Source of the DNA: Flavobacterium glaciei
GTDB lineage: Bacteria > Bacteroidota > Bacteroidia > Flavobacteriales > Flavobacteriaceae
Direction of reading: 5' to 3'
Length of the DNA: 64,000 nt
Assembly: GCF_003350545.1 (NCBI RefSeq)
Contig: NZ_QQBA01000008.1
Span: 62,001-126,000, forward strand
The number at the start of each line of letters is the position of its first letter. Position 1 is the stretch's first letter. Below, one piece after another: positions 38,154 to 47,830 of the stretch. The position numbers and the translations under genes were made by a program. The notes beneath the pieces are model-generated. The model saw nothing but the letters and a program-made list of their open reading frames with translations, did not search any database and was not told where the DNA came from.

Positions 38154-39359
38154 TTACGCTTCAGTTTGGGTTGCATTATAAACTGGAATTGCTGCTTTTA
38201 GTATGCGTACTGCGCTAATTAAGTCTTCTTTTTTCAAAACATAAGCGATTCTAACCTGATTTAAACCCATTCCCGGAGTAGAATAAAAACCGGCAGCAGG
38301 AGCAACCATTACAGTTTCACCGTTTAAGTCATAACTTTCTAAAAGCCATTGTGCAAAAGCATCAGCATTATTAACAGGCAGTTGCGCAATACAATAAAAT
38401 GCACCTTTTGGTTTGCTTACAATAACGCCATCTATTTTATTTAACTCCTCAATTAAGGTGTCTCTGCGTTCTCTGTATTCTGAAATTACTTCGTCAAAAT
38501 AACTTTGCGGTGTGTCCAGAGCGGCCTCGCTTGCAATTTGTTCTATGGTTGGCGGGCTTAATCTTGCTTGAGCAAATTTCATCGCAGTAGCCATTACTTC
38601 TTTATTTTTAGAAACAATACATCCTATTCTTGCGCCACACATACTGTATCTTTTTGAAACCGAATCAATCATAATGGCATGATCTTCAAGTCCCGGAACA
38701 TTCATTACAGAATAATGTATATCACCATCGTAAGTGAATTCACGATAAACTTCATCAGAAATTAAGAATAAGTCATGTTTTTTGACTAACGCAGCCAGTT
38801 TCATAATTTCTTCTTTCGAATATAAATATCCAGTTGGATTTCCTGGATTACAAATTAGTATTGCTTTTGTTTTTGGTGTAATCAGTTTTTCAAAATCTTC
38901 TACTGCAGGAAGTGCAAAACCAGTTTCAATTGTTGAAATTACTGGAACTACAGTTGCTCCTGAAGCTGTTGAAAATCCATTATAATTTGCATAAAAAGGT
39001 TCTGGAATAATAATCTCATCTCCCTGATCCATCGTACTTCCCATGGCAAACATAAGCGCTTCGGATCCTCCGGTGGTAATTATAATATCCTCGATATTTA
39101 CTGAAATACCTTGATTGATATAATACGCCGATAATTTTTTTCTATAACTTTCGTTTCCAGCAGAATGACTGTATTCTAAAATGGTTAAATCAATGTTTTT
39201 AACAGCATTCATGGCAACTTCAGGCGTTTTTATATCTGGTTGACCAATGTTTAAATGATATACTTTATTCCCTTTTTTCTTAGCAATTTCTGAGTATGGA
39301 ACCAATTTTCGTATTGGCGATTCTGGCATTAATTTGCCTTTGTTTGATATTGTTGGCAT
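38154..39359 (-). CDS. Class I/II pyridoxal-phosphate aminotransferase (aspartate-type)
   Basis: A 401-residue cytoplasmic transaminase. HLNIGQPDIKTPE near residue 36, GGSEALMFAMGS, ICNPGNPTGYLYSKEE, and DSVSKRYSMCGARIG, whose lysine (about 236) should form the PLP aldimine; RIAYVLKKEDL carries the C-terminal substrate arginine. It groups by eye with aspartate/aromatic aminotransferases of the I-gamma type, but the amino acid used cannot be fixed from sequence alone. Confidence 0.9.
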   Translation of the reverse strand: MPTISNKGKLMPESPIRKLVPYSEIAKKKGNKVYHLNIGQPDIKTPEVAMNAVKNIDLTILEYSHSAGNESYRKKLSAYYINQGISVNIEDIIITTGGSEALMFAMGSTMDQGDEIIIPEPFYANYNGFSTASGATVVPVISTIETGFALPAVEDFEKLITPKTKAILICNPGNPTGYLYSKEEIMKLAALVKKHDLFLISDEVYREFTYDGDIHYSVMNVPGLEDHAIMIDSVSKRYSMCGARIGCIVSKNKEVMATAMKFAQARLSPPTIEQIASEAALDTPQSYFDEVISEYRERRDTLIEELNKIDGVIVSKPKGAFYCIAQLPVNNADAFAQWLLESYDLNGETVMVAPAAGFYSTPGMGLNQVRIAYVLKKEDLISAVRILKAAIPVYNATQTEA

Positions 39360-39487
39360 AGTCTTAAATTATTGAATTGCAAATTTGCAATTTTTTTTCC
39401 GAATTTATTCTAATCAAAAGATGTATATATTGTTAAATCTGCATTTTTGATGTGATTTATTTAGTATTTTTATGTAAAAGATTACCA

Positions 39488-40819
39488 ATGAAAAAAACAA
39501 TAGTTACTATATTATTTTACTTGTTTGTTTTCCCTGTTTTTGCACAACAGGGATTCCGGTTTGAAAAGGACGTAAAGAAAATTATTGTCCCTTTTAAATT
39601 GATTAATAATTTGGTTTTTGTGCCTATCAAAGTAAATGGGGTTGAATTAAATTTTTTATTGGATACTGGCGTAGCCGAAACTATATTGTTTAGTTTAGAA
39701 GATAAAAAGGAAGTTCGTTTTTTTAATGCCGAAAAAATATTACTAAGAGGATTAGGTGGTCAAGAGGCCGTTGAAGGATTAAAATCCACTAATAATATTT
39801 TAGAATTCAGTAGTATGAAATACAGAAATCACATGCTCTATATTATTTTGGATCCTGATTTTAATTTATCGTCACATGTTGGAATTCCGGTTAACGGAAT
39901 TATAGGATACCATTTTTTTCGAAATAATTTAGTAGAAGTTAATTATAAAAAAAGGAATGTAATAGTTTATGAAGACAATAAGCAAAACCTGAAAAAAATT
40001 GAAAAAAAATACAAAAAAATCCCTATTACTATTGAAAAATCCAAGCCCTATATGTTAAGTAGTGTGTTTCAGGATGGTGAAAGAATTCCTTCAAAATTGT
40101 TGATAGATATAGGAAACAGCGATGCATTATGGTTATTCCATGATCGCTCCGAATTGATTAAAGTTCCAGCTAAAAATTTTGAAGATTTCTTAGGAAGAGG
40201 TTTTAGTGGTGATGTAAAAGGTAAAAGAGCAGTAATTAAAAAATTTGAGATGGGAGATTTTGAATTTAATAATCCTGTGGTGGCTTTTCCGGATTCCATA
40301 TCAGTTAAAAATGTAAATATGGTTCCAGATCGGAAAGGCTCAGTAGGTGGAGAGATTATGAAGCGGTTCGCACTAGTTTTTGACTATAAAAACAACCAAT
40401 TATATTTAAAAAAGAATAGTGATTACACTGCGCCTTTCAGCTACAATAAAAGTGGAGTTGAAATTCAACAAAATGGATTACAATGGGTTCAAGAAACCGT
40501 ACGAATGGAAACGGTTCCCTTGTCCTCAAAATTTAATGAGTCCGATGGTATCAGAGTGTTTACGAATGATTTTAAATATAAATTTCAATTAAAACCTATT
40601 TATGAGATTGCTCATGTGAGGCAAAACTCTCCTGCAGCAAATGCGGGTTTGCTTAAAGGAGATGTACTTAATAGGATTAATAATAATCCCATTAATAAAC
40701 TTTCATTGCAAGAAATTAATGCACTATTTAAGGAGGAAGAAGAAAATTGGATTACTTTAGAAATAGAACGTGATAGTGAAATTCTAAAATTCAGGTTTCA
40801 ATTATATAATATTTTATAA
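39488..40819 (+). CDS. Secreted two-lobed retropepsin-like protein with PDZ domain
   Basis: About 443 residues from the ATG at 39488, which gives a clean signal peptide (MKKTIVTILFYLFVFPVFAQ). The first aspartyl-protease-like lobe contains NFLLDTGVAETILF (DTG near residue 65) and NGIIGYHFFRNN; the second contains KLLIDIGNSDALWLF, in which DTG is DIG. A PDZ domain (VRQNSPAANAGLLKGDVLNR and following) ends the protein. Bacteroidota have many such proteins, probably periplasmic. Protease activity is unproven, and the second site may be weak or structural. Confidence 0.82.
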   Translation: MKKTIVTILFYLFVFPVFAQQGFRFEKDVKKIIVPFKLINNLVFVPIKVNGVELNFLLDTGVAETILFSLEDKKEVRFFNAEKILLRGLGGQEAVEGLKSTNNILEFSSMKYRNHMLYIILDPDFNLSSHVGIPVNGIIGYHFFRNNLVEVNYKKRNVIVYEDNKQNLKKIEKKYKKIPITIEKSKPYMLSSVFQDGERIPSKLLIDIGNSDALWLFHDRSELIKVPAKNFEDFLGRGFSGDVKGKRAVIKKFEMGDFEFNNPVVAFPDSISVKNVNMVPDRKGSVGGEIMKRFALVFDYKNNQLYLKKNSDYTAPFSYNKSGVEIQQNGLQWVQETVRMETVPLSSKFNESDGIRVFTNDFKYKFQLKPIYEIAHVRQNSPAANAGLLKGDVLNRINNNPINKLSLQEINALFKEEEENWITLEIERDSEILKFRFQLYNIL

Positions 40820-40822
40820 ATT

Positions 40823-40860
40823 AAAAACACTTTTGGAAATAGTATCCAAAAGTGTTTTTT
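40823..40860. terminator. Bidirectional terminator between protease and DUF1573 genes
   Basis: A 15-bp perfect stem AAAAACACTTTTGGA/TCCAAAAGTGTTTTT with a short AT loop, between convergent genes. Confidence 0.9.
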
Positions 40861-40880
40861 AGTTTGTTTTGTTGTCTAAA

Positions 40881-41267
40881 TTAATTAGAAATTACTTCTC
40901 CTTTAATTTTTAATGCTACTCGACCACCCTCATAGTTCACAGCATTAGACTCAACTGTTATTGTTTTTCTTATTGGACCGGGCGCCATGTTATATTTCAC
41001 TGTTATTGTACCTGTTTTTCCCGGCATGATTGGTTGCTCTGGTTTTGTAGGAACCGTACAGCCACAAGTAGAAAGCACATTAGTGATAATTAATGGAGCA
41101 TTACCTGTATTTGTAAAGATAAAATCACGTGAGCCATTTTCATTCTTAGTAACCTTTCCATAATCAATGGTATTGTCTTGGGCTGCGAATTCAATTTTTG
41201 GGCCATTCTGAGCAAAACCAATACTGCTGATTAATGCGAATGCGAATAAAGCTATTGTTTTTTTCAT
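40881..41267 (-). CDS. DUF1573 periplasmic protein
   Basis: A 128-residue protein with signal peptide MKKTIALFAFALISSIGFAQ. The single DUF1573 (ASH/immunoglobulin-like) domain has DYGKVTKNENGSRDFIFTNT, LSTCGCTVPTKPEQPIMPG with the paired cysteines typical of the family, and ends GRVALKIKGEVI. The function of the family is not established. It is a single-gene unit, ending at the terminator shared with the PDZ protease. Confidence 0.88.
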   Translation of the reverse strand: MKKTIALFAFALISSIGFAQNGPKIEFAAQDNTIDYGKVTKNENGSRDFIFTNTGNAPLIITNVLSTCGCTVPTKPEQPIMPGKTGTITVKYNMAPGPIRKTITVESNAVNYEGGRVALKIKGEVISN

Positions 41268-41400
41268 TTTATTTTATTTAAATTCATTTAGTAAATTTAC
41301 TTTCTTTTAATTAACGCACAAATTTTTATTTCTCTTTTTATAGTGTACTTAATTATTTACTTTTGTTCCCAATTAGAATTACAAATATCAGACCAAAGTT

Positions 41401-41408
41401 TAATTTTG
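41401..41408 (+). promoter_or_regulatory. -7 box of valS
   Basis: TAATTTTG fully matches TAnnTTTG, 19 nt before the ATG at 41428. No TTG at the expected -33 distance was seen. Confidence 0.4.
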
Positions 41409-41427
41409 GTTTTAACAGTTGCTTTTT

Positions 41428-44061
41428 ATGACAATTCCTGCACAATTTGACGCTAAAACCATTGAAAATAAGTGGTATGACTACTGGATGAAAAACAATT
41501 ATTTTCACTCAGAACCAGACCATAGAACACCATATACCATAGTAATTCCTCCGCCTAATGTTACTGGAGTTTTGCACATGGGACACATGTTAAATAATAC
41601 CATTCAGGACGTATTAATTAGGAGAGCTCGTCTTAAAGGATTCAATGCTTGTTGGGTTCCGGGGACAGATCACGCATCGATTGCTACTGAAGCTAAGGTG
41701 GTTGCAAAATTAAAATCCGAAGGGATTAATAAAAATGATTTAACTCGAGAAGAGTTTTTGGCGCATGCTTGGGAATGGACTGACAAATATGGCGGTGTTA
41801 TTTTAGACCAATTAAAAAAACTAGGTGCTTCATGCGATTGGGAACGGACTAAATTTACAATGGATCCTGATATGTCAGCATCAGTAATTCGATCATTTGT
41901 AGATTTATACAACAAAGGTCTGATTTATCGCGGATACCGAATGGTAAACTGGGATCCCGAAGCAAAAACGACTTTATCAGACGAAGAAGTAATTTATGAA
42001 GAACAACAAGGAAAACTATATTTCCTACAATATAAAATCGAAGGAAGTGAAGATTTCCTGACGATTGCAACCACACGTCCGGAAACTATTTTTGGAGATA
42101 CAGCAATTTGTATCAATCCGAATGATGAACGGTTTACCCATTTAAAAGGGAAAAAGGCGATTGTGCCAATTTGTGGAAGAGTTATTCCAATTATAGAGGA
42201 CGAATATGTAGATATCGAATTTGGAACAGGATGTTTAAAAGTAACTCCTGCCCACGATATGAATGATAAAGCATTAGGAGAAAAGCACAATTTGGAGATT
42301 ATTGATATTTTCAATGAAGATGCTACTTTAAATAGTTTTGGATTGCACTACCAAGGACAAGATCGTTTTGTGGTTCGCGAGGCAATTGCCAAAGAATTAG
42401 AAACAATTGGTGCTTTAGCTAAAACAGAAACACACTTGAATAAAGTAGGAACTTCTGAAAGAACCAAAGCCGTAATCGAACCTCGTTTGTCTGACCAATG
42501 GTTCCTGAAAATGGAAGATTTGGTAAAACCAGCTATTAAATCCGTTTTGGAAGATGGTGAAATCAAATTGCATCCAGCACGTTTTAATAATACATATGCA
42601 CATTGGTTAAACAACATTCGTGACTGGAATATCTCCCGTCAATTATGGTGGGGACAACAAATTCCTGCGTATTTCTACGGTGATGGAAAAGAGGATTTTG
42701 TCGTTGCAGAAACAATTGAAGAAGCATTGAAATTAGCACAATCTAAAACTTCTAACTTCTCACTTCTCACTTCTGACTTACGTCAGGATGTTGATGCTTT
42801 AGACACTTGGTTTTCTTCTTGGCTGTGGCCAATGTCCGTTTTTGGGGGAATAATGGATCCCGAAAGCGAAGATTTTAAATATTATTATCCTACTAATGAT
42901 TTAGTTACTGGTCCAGATATTTTGTTTTTCTGGGTAGCGAGAATGATTATAGCCGGTTATGAATACACAGACAAAAAACCATTCACAAATGTATATTTAA
43001 CTGGTTTAGTGCGAGATAAACAACGTCGAAAAATGTCTAAATCATTAGGAAATTCGCCTGATCCCTTAGATTTAATTGAGAAATTTGGCGCCGATGGAGT
43101 TCGTGTTGGATTGCTTTTGAGTGCTTCTGCAGGAAATGACATTATGTTTGACGAAGAATTGTGTAACCAAGGAAAAGCGTTTACTAATAAAATTTGGAAT
43201 GCGTTCAAATTGATAAAAGGTTGGGAAGTTTCTGATGCTATACCACAACCGGAATCATCGAAAGTAGCGATTGAATGGTATGAAGCCAAATTGCAACAAA
43301 CGCTTTTAGAAATCGAAGATAATTTCGAGAAATACAGAATTTCTGATGCATTGATGGCAATTTACAAACTGGTTTGGGACGATTTCTGTTCTTGGTTCCT
43401 CGAAATGATAAAGCCGGCATATCAACAGCCCATTGACAGCGTAACTTTGGCGAAAGCCATAGAAATGCTGGAAAACAATTTGAAATTATTGCATCCGTTT
43501 ATGCCGTTTTTGACAGAGGAAATTTGGCAGTATCTTGCTCATAGAACTCCAGAAGAAGCGTTAATCGTATCAACTTGGCCGGAAATGAAACCTTTTAATG
43601 CGGGTTTAATCGTTGATTTTGAACATACTATTGAAGTGATTTCTGGAATTAGAACGATTCGTAAGGACAAGAATATTCCTTTTAAAGATGCTATCGAATT
43701 GAAAGCAGTAAACAATGATAAAGTTTCTACTTATTTTGATACTGTAATAACTAAATTAGGTAACATTACATCATTACAATATGTTTCAGATAAAGTAGAA
43801 GGAGCATTATCTTTTCGTGTTAAGTCGAATGAATATTTTATTCCTATTACCGGAAATATCAATGTTGAAGAGGAAATAGCAAAACTGACTGCTGAGTTAG
43901 TTTATACACAAGGCTTCTTGAAATCAGTTCAAAATAAACTGGCAAATGAAAAATTTGTGGCAGGTGCGCCAGAGAAAGTTTTGGCAAACGAAAGACAAAA
44001 AGAAACCGATGCTTTATCTAAAATTGAGACTATCCAACATAGTTTAGCTGGATTAAAGTAA
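41428..44061 (+). CDS. valS: Valyl-tRNA synthetase
   Basis: A class I synthetase of 877 residues from the ATG at 41428 (an in-frame TTG at 41419 is less likely). PPNVTGVLHMGHMLNN (near 43) is the HIGH motif, followed by the CP1 editing domain with ATTRPETIFGDTAICI and GTGCLKVTPAHDMND. DWNISRQLWWGQQIPA and RRKMSKSLGNSPDP are the catalytic-core motifs, and the C-terminus is the usual coiled coil. An unusual feature is a perfectly phased 7-bp tandem repeat (ACTTCTN) at 42748-42775 inside the coding region, encoding KTSNFSLLTSDL. A terminator follows. Confidence 0.96.
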   Translation: MTIPAQFDAKTIENKWYDYWMKNNYFHSEPDHRTPYTIVIPPPNVTGVLHMGHMLNNTIQDVLIRRARLKGFNACWVPGTDHASIATEAKVVAKLKSEGINKNDLTREEFLAHAWEWTDKYGGVILDQLKKLGASCDWERTKFTMDPDMSASVIRSFVDLYNKGLIYRGYRMVNWDPEAKTTLSDEEVIYEEQQGKLYFLQYKIEGSEDFLTIATTRPETIFGDTAICINPNDERFTHLKGKKAIVPICGRVIPIIEDEYVDIEFGTGCLKVTPAHDMNDKALGEKHNLEIIDIFNEDATLNSFGLHYQGQDRFVVREAIAKELETIGALAKTETHLNKVGTSERTKAVIEPRLSDQWFLKMEDLVKPAIKSVLEDGEIKLHPARFNNTYAHWLNNIRDWNISRQLWWGQQIPAYFYGDGKEDFVVAETIEEALKLAQSKTSNFSLLTSDLRQDVDALDTWFSSWLWPMSVFGGIMDPESEDFKYYYPTNDLVTGPDILFFWVARMIIAGYEYTDKKPFTNVYLTGLVRDKQRRKMSKSLGNSPDPLDLIEKFGADGVRVGLLLSASAGNDIMFDEELCNQGKAFTNKIWNAFKLIKGWEVSDAIPQPESSKVAIEWYEAKLQQTLLEIEDNFEKYRISDALMAIYKLVWDDFCSWFLEMIKPAYQQPIDSVTLAKAIEMLENNLKLLHPFMPFLTEEIWQYLAHRTPEEALIVSTWPEMKPFNAGLIVDFEHTIEVISGIRTIRKDKNIPFKDAIELKAVNNDKVSTYFDTVITKLGNITSLQYVSDKVEGALSFRVKSNEYFIPITGNINVEEEIAKLTAELVYTQGFLKSVQNKLANEKFVAGAPEKVLANERQKETDALSKIETIQHSLAGLK
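42748..42775 (+). repeat. Heptanucleotide tandem repeat inside valS
   Basis: Four units of ACTTCTN (N = A, C, C, G) lie end to end, followed by a partial unit ACTTA. The unit length is not a multiple of three, so a gain or loss of one unit would shift the valS frame. Confidence 0.85.
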
Positions 44062-44084
44062 AATTTAATAGATTATAAAAAAAG

Positions 44085-44122
44085 AATCCCAATCCTGAAA
44101 ATTATCAGTATTGGGATTTTTT
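44085..44122. terminator. Terminator after valS
   Basis: A 14-nt stem AATCCCAATCCTGA/TCAGTATTGGGATT with one mismatch and a T run; lies between convergent genes. Confidence 0.85.
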
Positions 44123-44140
44123 ATGTTTATATATTTAATT

Positions 44141-44689
44141 TTAAGCTAATAAGAATAGGAAAATTAATGGAAAAATTATTCCTGCTACTGCCAGTTTCCA
44201 ACCTCTGTTTTTCCAACTGAATTTACCACCTTTAATCATTACAGTTCCAGTTAATGCAATGATAATTAGACTTAAAGCAAAAATATCAGAATAATAAATC
44301 CAAAAATTAGAAGTGTTTTTATGTAGACTCATAGACTGGCTTATAATTGGAGTTTTTACGAACTTGACAATTTCACCTTTACCGGTTTTCATGTCAATTT
44401 CAATATCGTGTTTTTCAAAAGAAATTTTAAAAACACCCTTCTTTATATTATGACGCCTGAATTTATCTTTGACGCCCAGTTTTTTACCCAAATCTTCTGC
44501 GAATTTATCGTTTATTTTACTTTCTTCGGGTAATTTTATATTTATGATTTTTGTTTCTGTAGTATATTTTTCAGGATGCCAAGAATCTCTGTGGTTCATC
44601 ATAAGTCCAGAGATTGCAAACGAAATAATGAGTCCAATATAGAAGTAGCCTAAATCCCTGTGTAAATTTCTGAAGTTTTTCTTTTTCAT
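44141..44689 (-). CDS. PepSY-associated transmembrane-helix protein
   Basis: A 182-residue inner-membrane protein. NLHRDLGYFYIGLIISFAIS opens the first membrane helix, with a conserved histidine; a periplasmic loop of about 90 residues follows; the second helix has SLHKNTSNFWIYYSDIFALS with another histidine, and a third ends the protein. Members often sit beside siderophore receptors and may help reduce or release iron. It lies 59 bp downstream of the receptor gene on the same strand, so they probably share a transcript. Confidence 0.82.
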   Translation of the reverse strand: MKKKNFRNLHRDLGYFYIGLIISFAISGLMMNHRDSWHPEKYTTETKIINIKLPEESKINDKFAEDLGKKLGVKDKFRRHNIKKGVFKISFEKHDIEIDMKTGKGEIVKFVKTPIISQSMSLHKNTSNFWIYYSDIFALSLIIIALTGTVMIKGGKFSWKNRGWKLAVAGIIFPLIFLFLLA

Positions 44690-44748
44690 TTGATTGTGTT
44701 TTGTGAAATGTATTATGCGTAAGAATAATTATCCGTAAAAAGGTTTAA

Positions 44749-47001
44749 TTAAAATTTGTATTTCAAGTTTGTCATTACCTGACGAGGAGCAATTGGATTT
44801 ACACTGTAATTTTCGTGTACCGTGTAATTTAATTCATTTGTAACATTAGATAATTTACATAGAATAGAGAATTTCTTCCATTCATATCCTAAAGAAACAT
44901 CAATTGTAGTATATCCATCTATAGGAATTTCTCTATCCCAAATACCGTTAGGTCTTGTAGAATCATTTTGATTATTCCAACCCCCAACGCGTTTTCCAAT
45001 GTAATTCCCTATGGCTCCAAGTGACATTCCTTTTAATATTCCTTCTTGTAAAGTGTAAAAAAAACTCAAGTTAGCTGTATTAGCGGGTGTTCTAGCTAAT
45101 CGGGCTCCTACTATCGGGCTCCCGTTTAATCCTGAAGTTTTCTCATATCGCATGTCGTTATAGCTATAGCCGGCATTGATTCCTAATCCAGCTACAGGTC
45201 TAGCTGTAATATCTATTTCGATTCCTTTGCTTTTCGTTTCACCGCTTAACTCTCTTAAATTTGGATCTATCGGATTGATATTTAAGGAGCCGTCAGCTTT
45301 GTAAATAGCCGTTTGAACTAAGTTACTGTTTGTAATTTGGTAAACAGTTACATTAGTACTTAAGGCGCCTTTCCAAAAATCTTTTTTGATTCCTGCTTCG
45401 TATTGGTCTATAATTGATGGTTCTAAGGGTATTAAATCTACTGTTGTTCCTGTATTTGGGGTAAACGAGTTCGAGTAACTAGCGAACAATGATATGTCTT
45501 TTGTTGGTTGATACACTAATCCAATTTTTGGAGAAAAAGCAATGTCTAAACGTTTGGCGCCTTCGGTAATAGTAACTGGATTTTTAGTCAAGTTATGCGT
45601 ATCCGCTTGTGATTCTTTCCAAGACCAACGCAGCCCTGCTAAAAGTTTGATTTTTTCAGTAAATGAAATTAAATCTTGTGCGTAGATTCCAAAACGTTGT
45701 GTGTCCGTGTAAACAATCTGGGTAGCTCTCGAGTTTGGTATAGCTGCCGCTGGTGCGCTTGGATTGTAGGTAAATAAATTTATAGTGTCATAAGTAGTGA
45801 TTACTTTATTATTTGCATCATAAAAAGCGAAGGTGTTAGCTGTTGCTAAAGAGTTTTCATAATCTACTCCAGTAAATATTTGGTGTTTAATATTACCAAT
45901 CGCAAAAATTCCTTGTAAACTCAATTGGTCACCAAAAATTTGTTCTGAGTTTTTATTCTGAACTAATCCTCTATTCCAGTCACCAGGAGTTGCATAAGTA
46001 TCTAGATTTGATAATTGAGCAGTTGATTTAGAACTTCTATCATAATTTTGAAACGAGGTGTTAAAATTTAATTTCCAGTTTTCATTAAAACTATGGTTTA
46101 ATAATACGGATGCACTAGCAGATTTTGTATTTCCAGTAGACCAAAGTGCACCATAAAAGCTGTTTCGAGGCAAATCTAAAATAGTTTTACCTATAATTCC
46201 TGTTCCAAAATCAGGTGTCCAATCGGCACTTAAATAATCACCTTGAACCGTAATTTGAGTTTTATCGCTTACGTTAAATAGGAATGATGGATTTGCATAA
46301 ACACGCTCGTTTTTTACAACATCTCTAAAACTTTCAGCGTTTTCATAAGAACCTGTAAAACGGTAGGCGATATGTTTATTTAAAGGGCCATAAAAATCAA
46401 CTGAAGGTTTGTAGTAGGCATAACTTCCGGCTTGCATGGTGATTTCGCCACCGCTTTTGAAAGAAGGTGTTTTAGTCACTAGGTTTAAAATTCCACCGGG
46501 AGCAACATTTCCATATAGCAAGGCAGAACCACCCTTTAAGAATTCTACTTTTTCTAAACCTGAAACTTCTGGGATAGATCCTGCATTATAACGGAAACCA
46601 TTTTTCAGCATATTATTGGCTGACATATCGTATCCTCTAGAGAAAAATGATTCCTGAGCACCACCGCGAGCTGAACCAACATAGACACCATTGGCATTTT
46701 TGATTACTTCACTAAGACGAATCGCTTGTTGTTGCCCAATAATTTCAGCCCCAATAACTTGTAAGCTTTGTGGTGTATCCATAGGTTTTAAGCCTGACCT
46801 TAATGCATAAACTGGTTTTTTTTCTTTGTTGGCTGTAATAACAACTTCTTTAAGAACTCCACCTTTTTTGTTCTTTACAGTGTCCATTATTGTTCCAAAA
46901 GGGTCTGCAAAATTTGTATCTTCAGTTGTATGTACTGATTCTTGTGCAAAACAAGTCAAACTAAATAAAAATGTTAATGTGGGAAGGAAAATATATTTCA
47001 T
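44749..47001 (-). CDS. TonB-dependent siderophore receptor
   Basis: A 750-residue outer-membrane receptor for an iron chelate. The signal peptide is MKYIFLPTLTFLFSLTCFAQ. Plug: PMDTPQSLQVIGAEIIGQQQ and VEFLKGGSALLYGNVAPGG, the wording of the siderophore receptor group (FhuE/FpvA-like). A 22-strand-type barrel ends TNLKYKF. A short N-terminal stretch GVLKEVVITANKEKKPVYAL precedes the plug, and no carboxypeptidase-like domain is seen. The promoter is at 47036-47065. Siderophore specificity is unknown; no Fur box was identified with confidence. Confidence 0.93.
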   Translation of the reverse strand: MKYIFLPTLTFLFSLTCFAQESVHTTEDTNFADPFGTIMDTVKNKKGGVLKEVVITANKEKKPVYALRSGLKPMDTPQSLQVIGAEIIGQQQAIRLSEVIKNANGVYVGSARGGAQESFFSRGYDMSANNMLKNGFRYNAGSIPEVSGLEKVEFLKGGSALLYGNVAPGGILNLVTKTPSFKSGGEITMQAGSYAYYKPSVDFYGPLNKHIAYRFTGSYENAESFRDVVKNERVYANPSFLFNVSDKTQITVQGDYLSADWTPDFGTGIIGKTILDLPRNSFYGALWSTGNTKSASASVLLNHSFNENWKLNFNTSFQNYDRSSKSTAQLSNLDTYATPGDWNRGLVQNKNSEQIFGDQLSLQGIFAIGNIKHQIFTGVDYENSLATANTFAFYDANNKVITTYDTINLFTYNPSAPAAAIPNSRATQIVYTDTQRFGIYAQDLISFTEKIKLLAGLRWSWKESQADTHNLTKNPVTITEGAKRLDIAFSPKIGLVYQPTKDISLFASYSNSFTPNTGTTVDLIPLEPSIIDQYEAGIKKDFWKGALSTNVTVYQITNSNLVQTAIYKADGSLNINPIDPNLRELSGETKSKGIEIDITARPVAGLGINAGYSYNDMRYEKTSGLNGSPIVGARLARTPANTANLSFFYTLQEGILKGMSLGAIGNYIGKRVGGWNNQNDSTRPNGIWDREIPIDGYTTIDVSLGYEWKKFSILCKLSNVTNELNYTVHENYSVNPIAPRQVMTNLKYKF

Positions 47002-47035
47002 GTTTGTTTATTTGGAATAATTAAAAATAACGATG

Positions 47036-47065
47036 CAAATATATAATCTGATTTCGGTTTAACAA
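47036..47065 (-). promoter_or_regulatory. Promoter of the siderophore receptor gene
   Basis: On the minus strand: TTG (47065-47063), a 19-nt spacer, TATATTTG (47043-47036). It lies 34 nt before the ATG. Confidence 0.65.
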
Positions 47066-47145
47066 AACTTATTTAGATTAAATATAAATAGTGTTTTAAG
47101 AATATTTTTTATACTATTAGAAAACAGTGTTTTAAAGGCATAAAA

Positions 47146-47175
47146 AAACCTTGCTGTTTACGAGCAAGGTTTTGA
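47146..47175 (-). terminator. Terminator after the DUF6265-like gene
   Basis: The stem AAACCTTGCT/AGCAAGGTTT with a 7-nt loop, followed on the minus strand by a T run. Confidence 0.8.
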
Positions 47176-47198
47176 TTTAAGTATAAAAGATTGAAGTT

Positions 47199-47678
47199 TT
47201 ATTTGATTTTTTTCATCGAAAACTGTTCGGAGCTAGGTTTTCCTTGTTGGATTCCCGAAATTTTTGCCACTATATTGTCTGTAGTAACCTGCGTGTAACT
47301 TATTTTTTGAGGATAATCGTGTTTGGCATTTTCAAAAACCATTTGCTTTTCTGTTGAAGTTGTCATTTTGAAATCGACCGGTTTGTCATTATTTTGTCCT
47401 TTAACGGCAGCGGTATAAGTCAACTCTTCCCCTTTTTGTTGCAAAGTTATAGTTTCAAAATGTAGCGTGTCTTTTTCTTTGATGAAGTACGATTGCGCTT
47501 GAAAGGTACTGTCGTTTACTTTTTTCCAAGTTTCGGTAAGGTTTCCCTCTACTGATTTGCTTTCCCAATTTCCCAAAAGCCAATTTGCAGCTTTTATTTT
47601 TTCTTTTTCATTTGCACCCGAATCTTTACAAGAAACCAAAGCAAGCAAAATTATTACAAGAGTCATTTTCTGGAACAT
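47199..47678 (-). CDS. DUF6265-like lipoprotein
   Basis: A 159-residue lipoprotein; MTLVIILLALVSCKDS carries the lipobox (cysteine at residue 17 of the longer form). The body is a lipocalin-like beta sheet with the recognisable stretches ANWLLGNWESKSVEGNLTET, FETITLQQKGEELTY and FENAKHDYPQKISY, the last typical of the family. Molecular function is not known. Monocistronic, with a terminator just after its stop. Confidence 0.75.
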   Translation of the reverse strand: MFQKMTLVIILLALVSCKDSGANEKEKIKAANWLLGNWESKSVEGNLTETWKKVNDSTFQAQSYFIKEKDTLHFETITLQQKGEELTYTAAVKGQNNDKPVDFKMTTSTEKQMVFENAKHDYPQKISYTQVTTDNIVAKISGIQQGKPSSEQFSMKKIK

Positions 47679-47830
47679 ATCTTTAGATTTTAAATGATTA
47701 TTTTCTTTAAGCTAAGTTAACAATAATTAGAATAGTGTTCTTTTTTTAGTTTTTAAATTTTCAAAAAAGACCAGAGTTTTGAATACTTTTTCAAATTAAT
47801 ATTTCAAATGCAACCGTTAAAAAAACTTAA

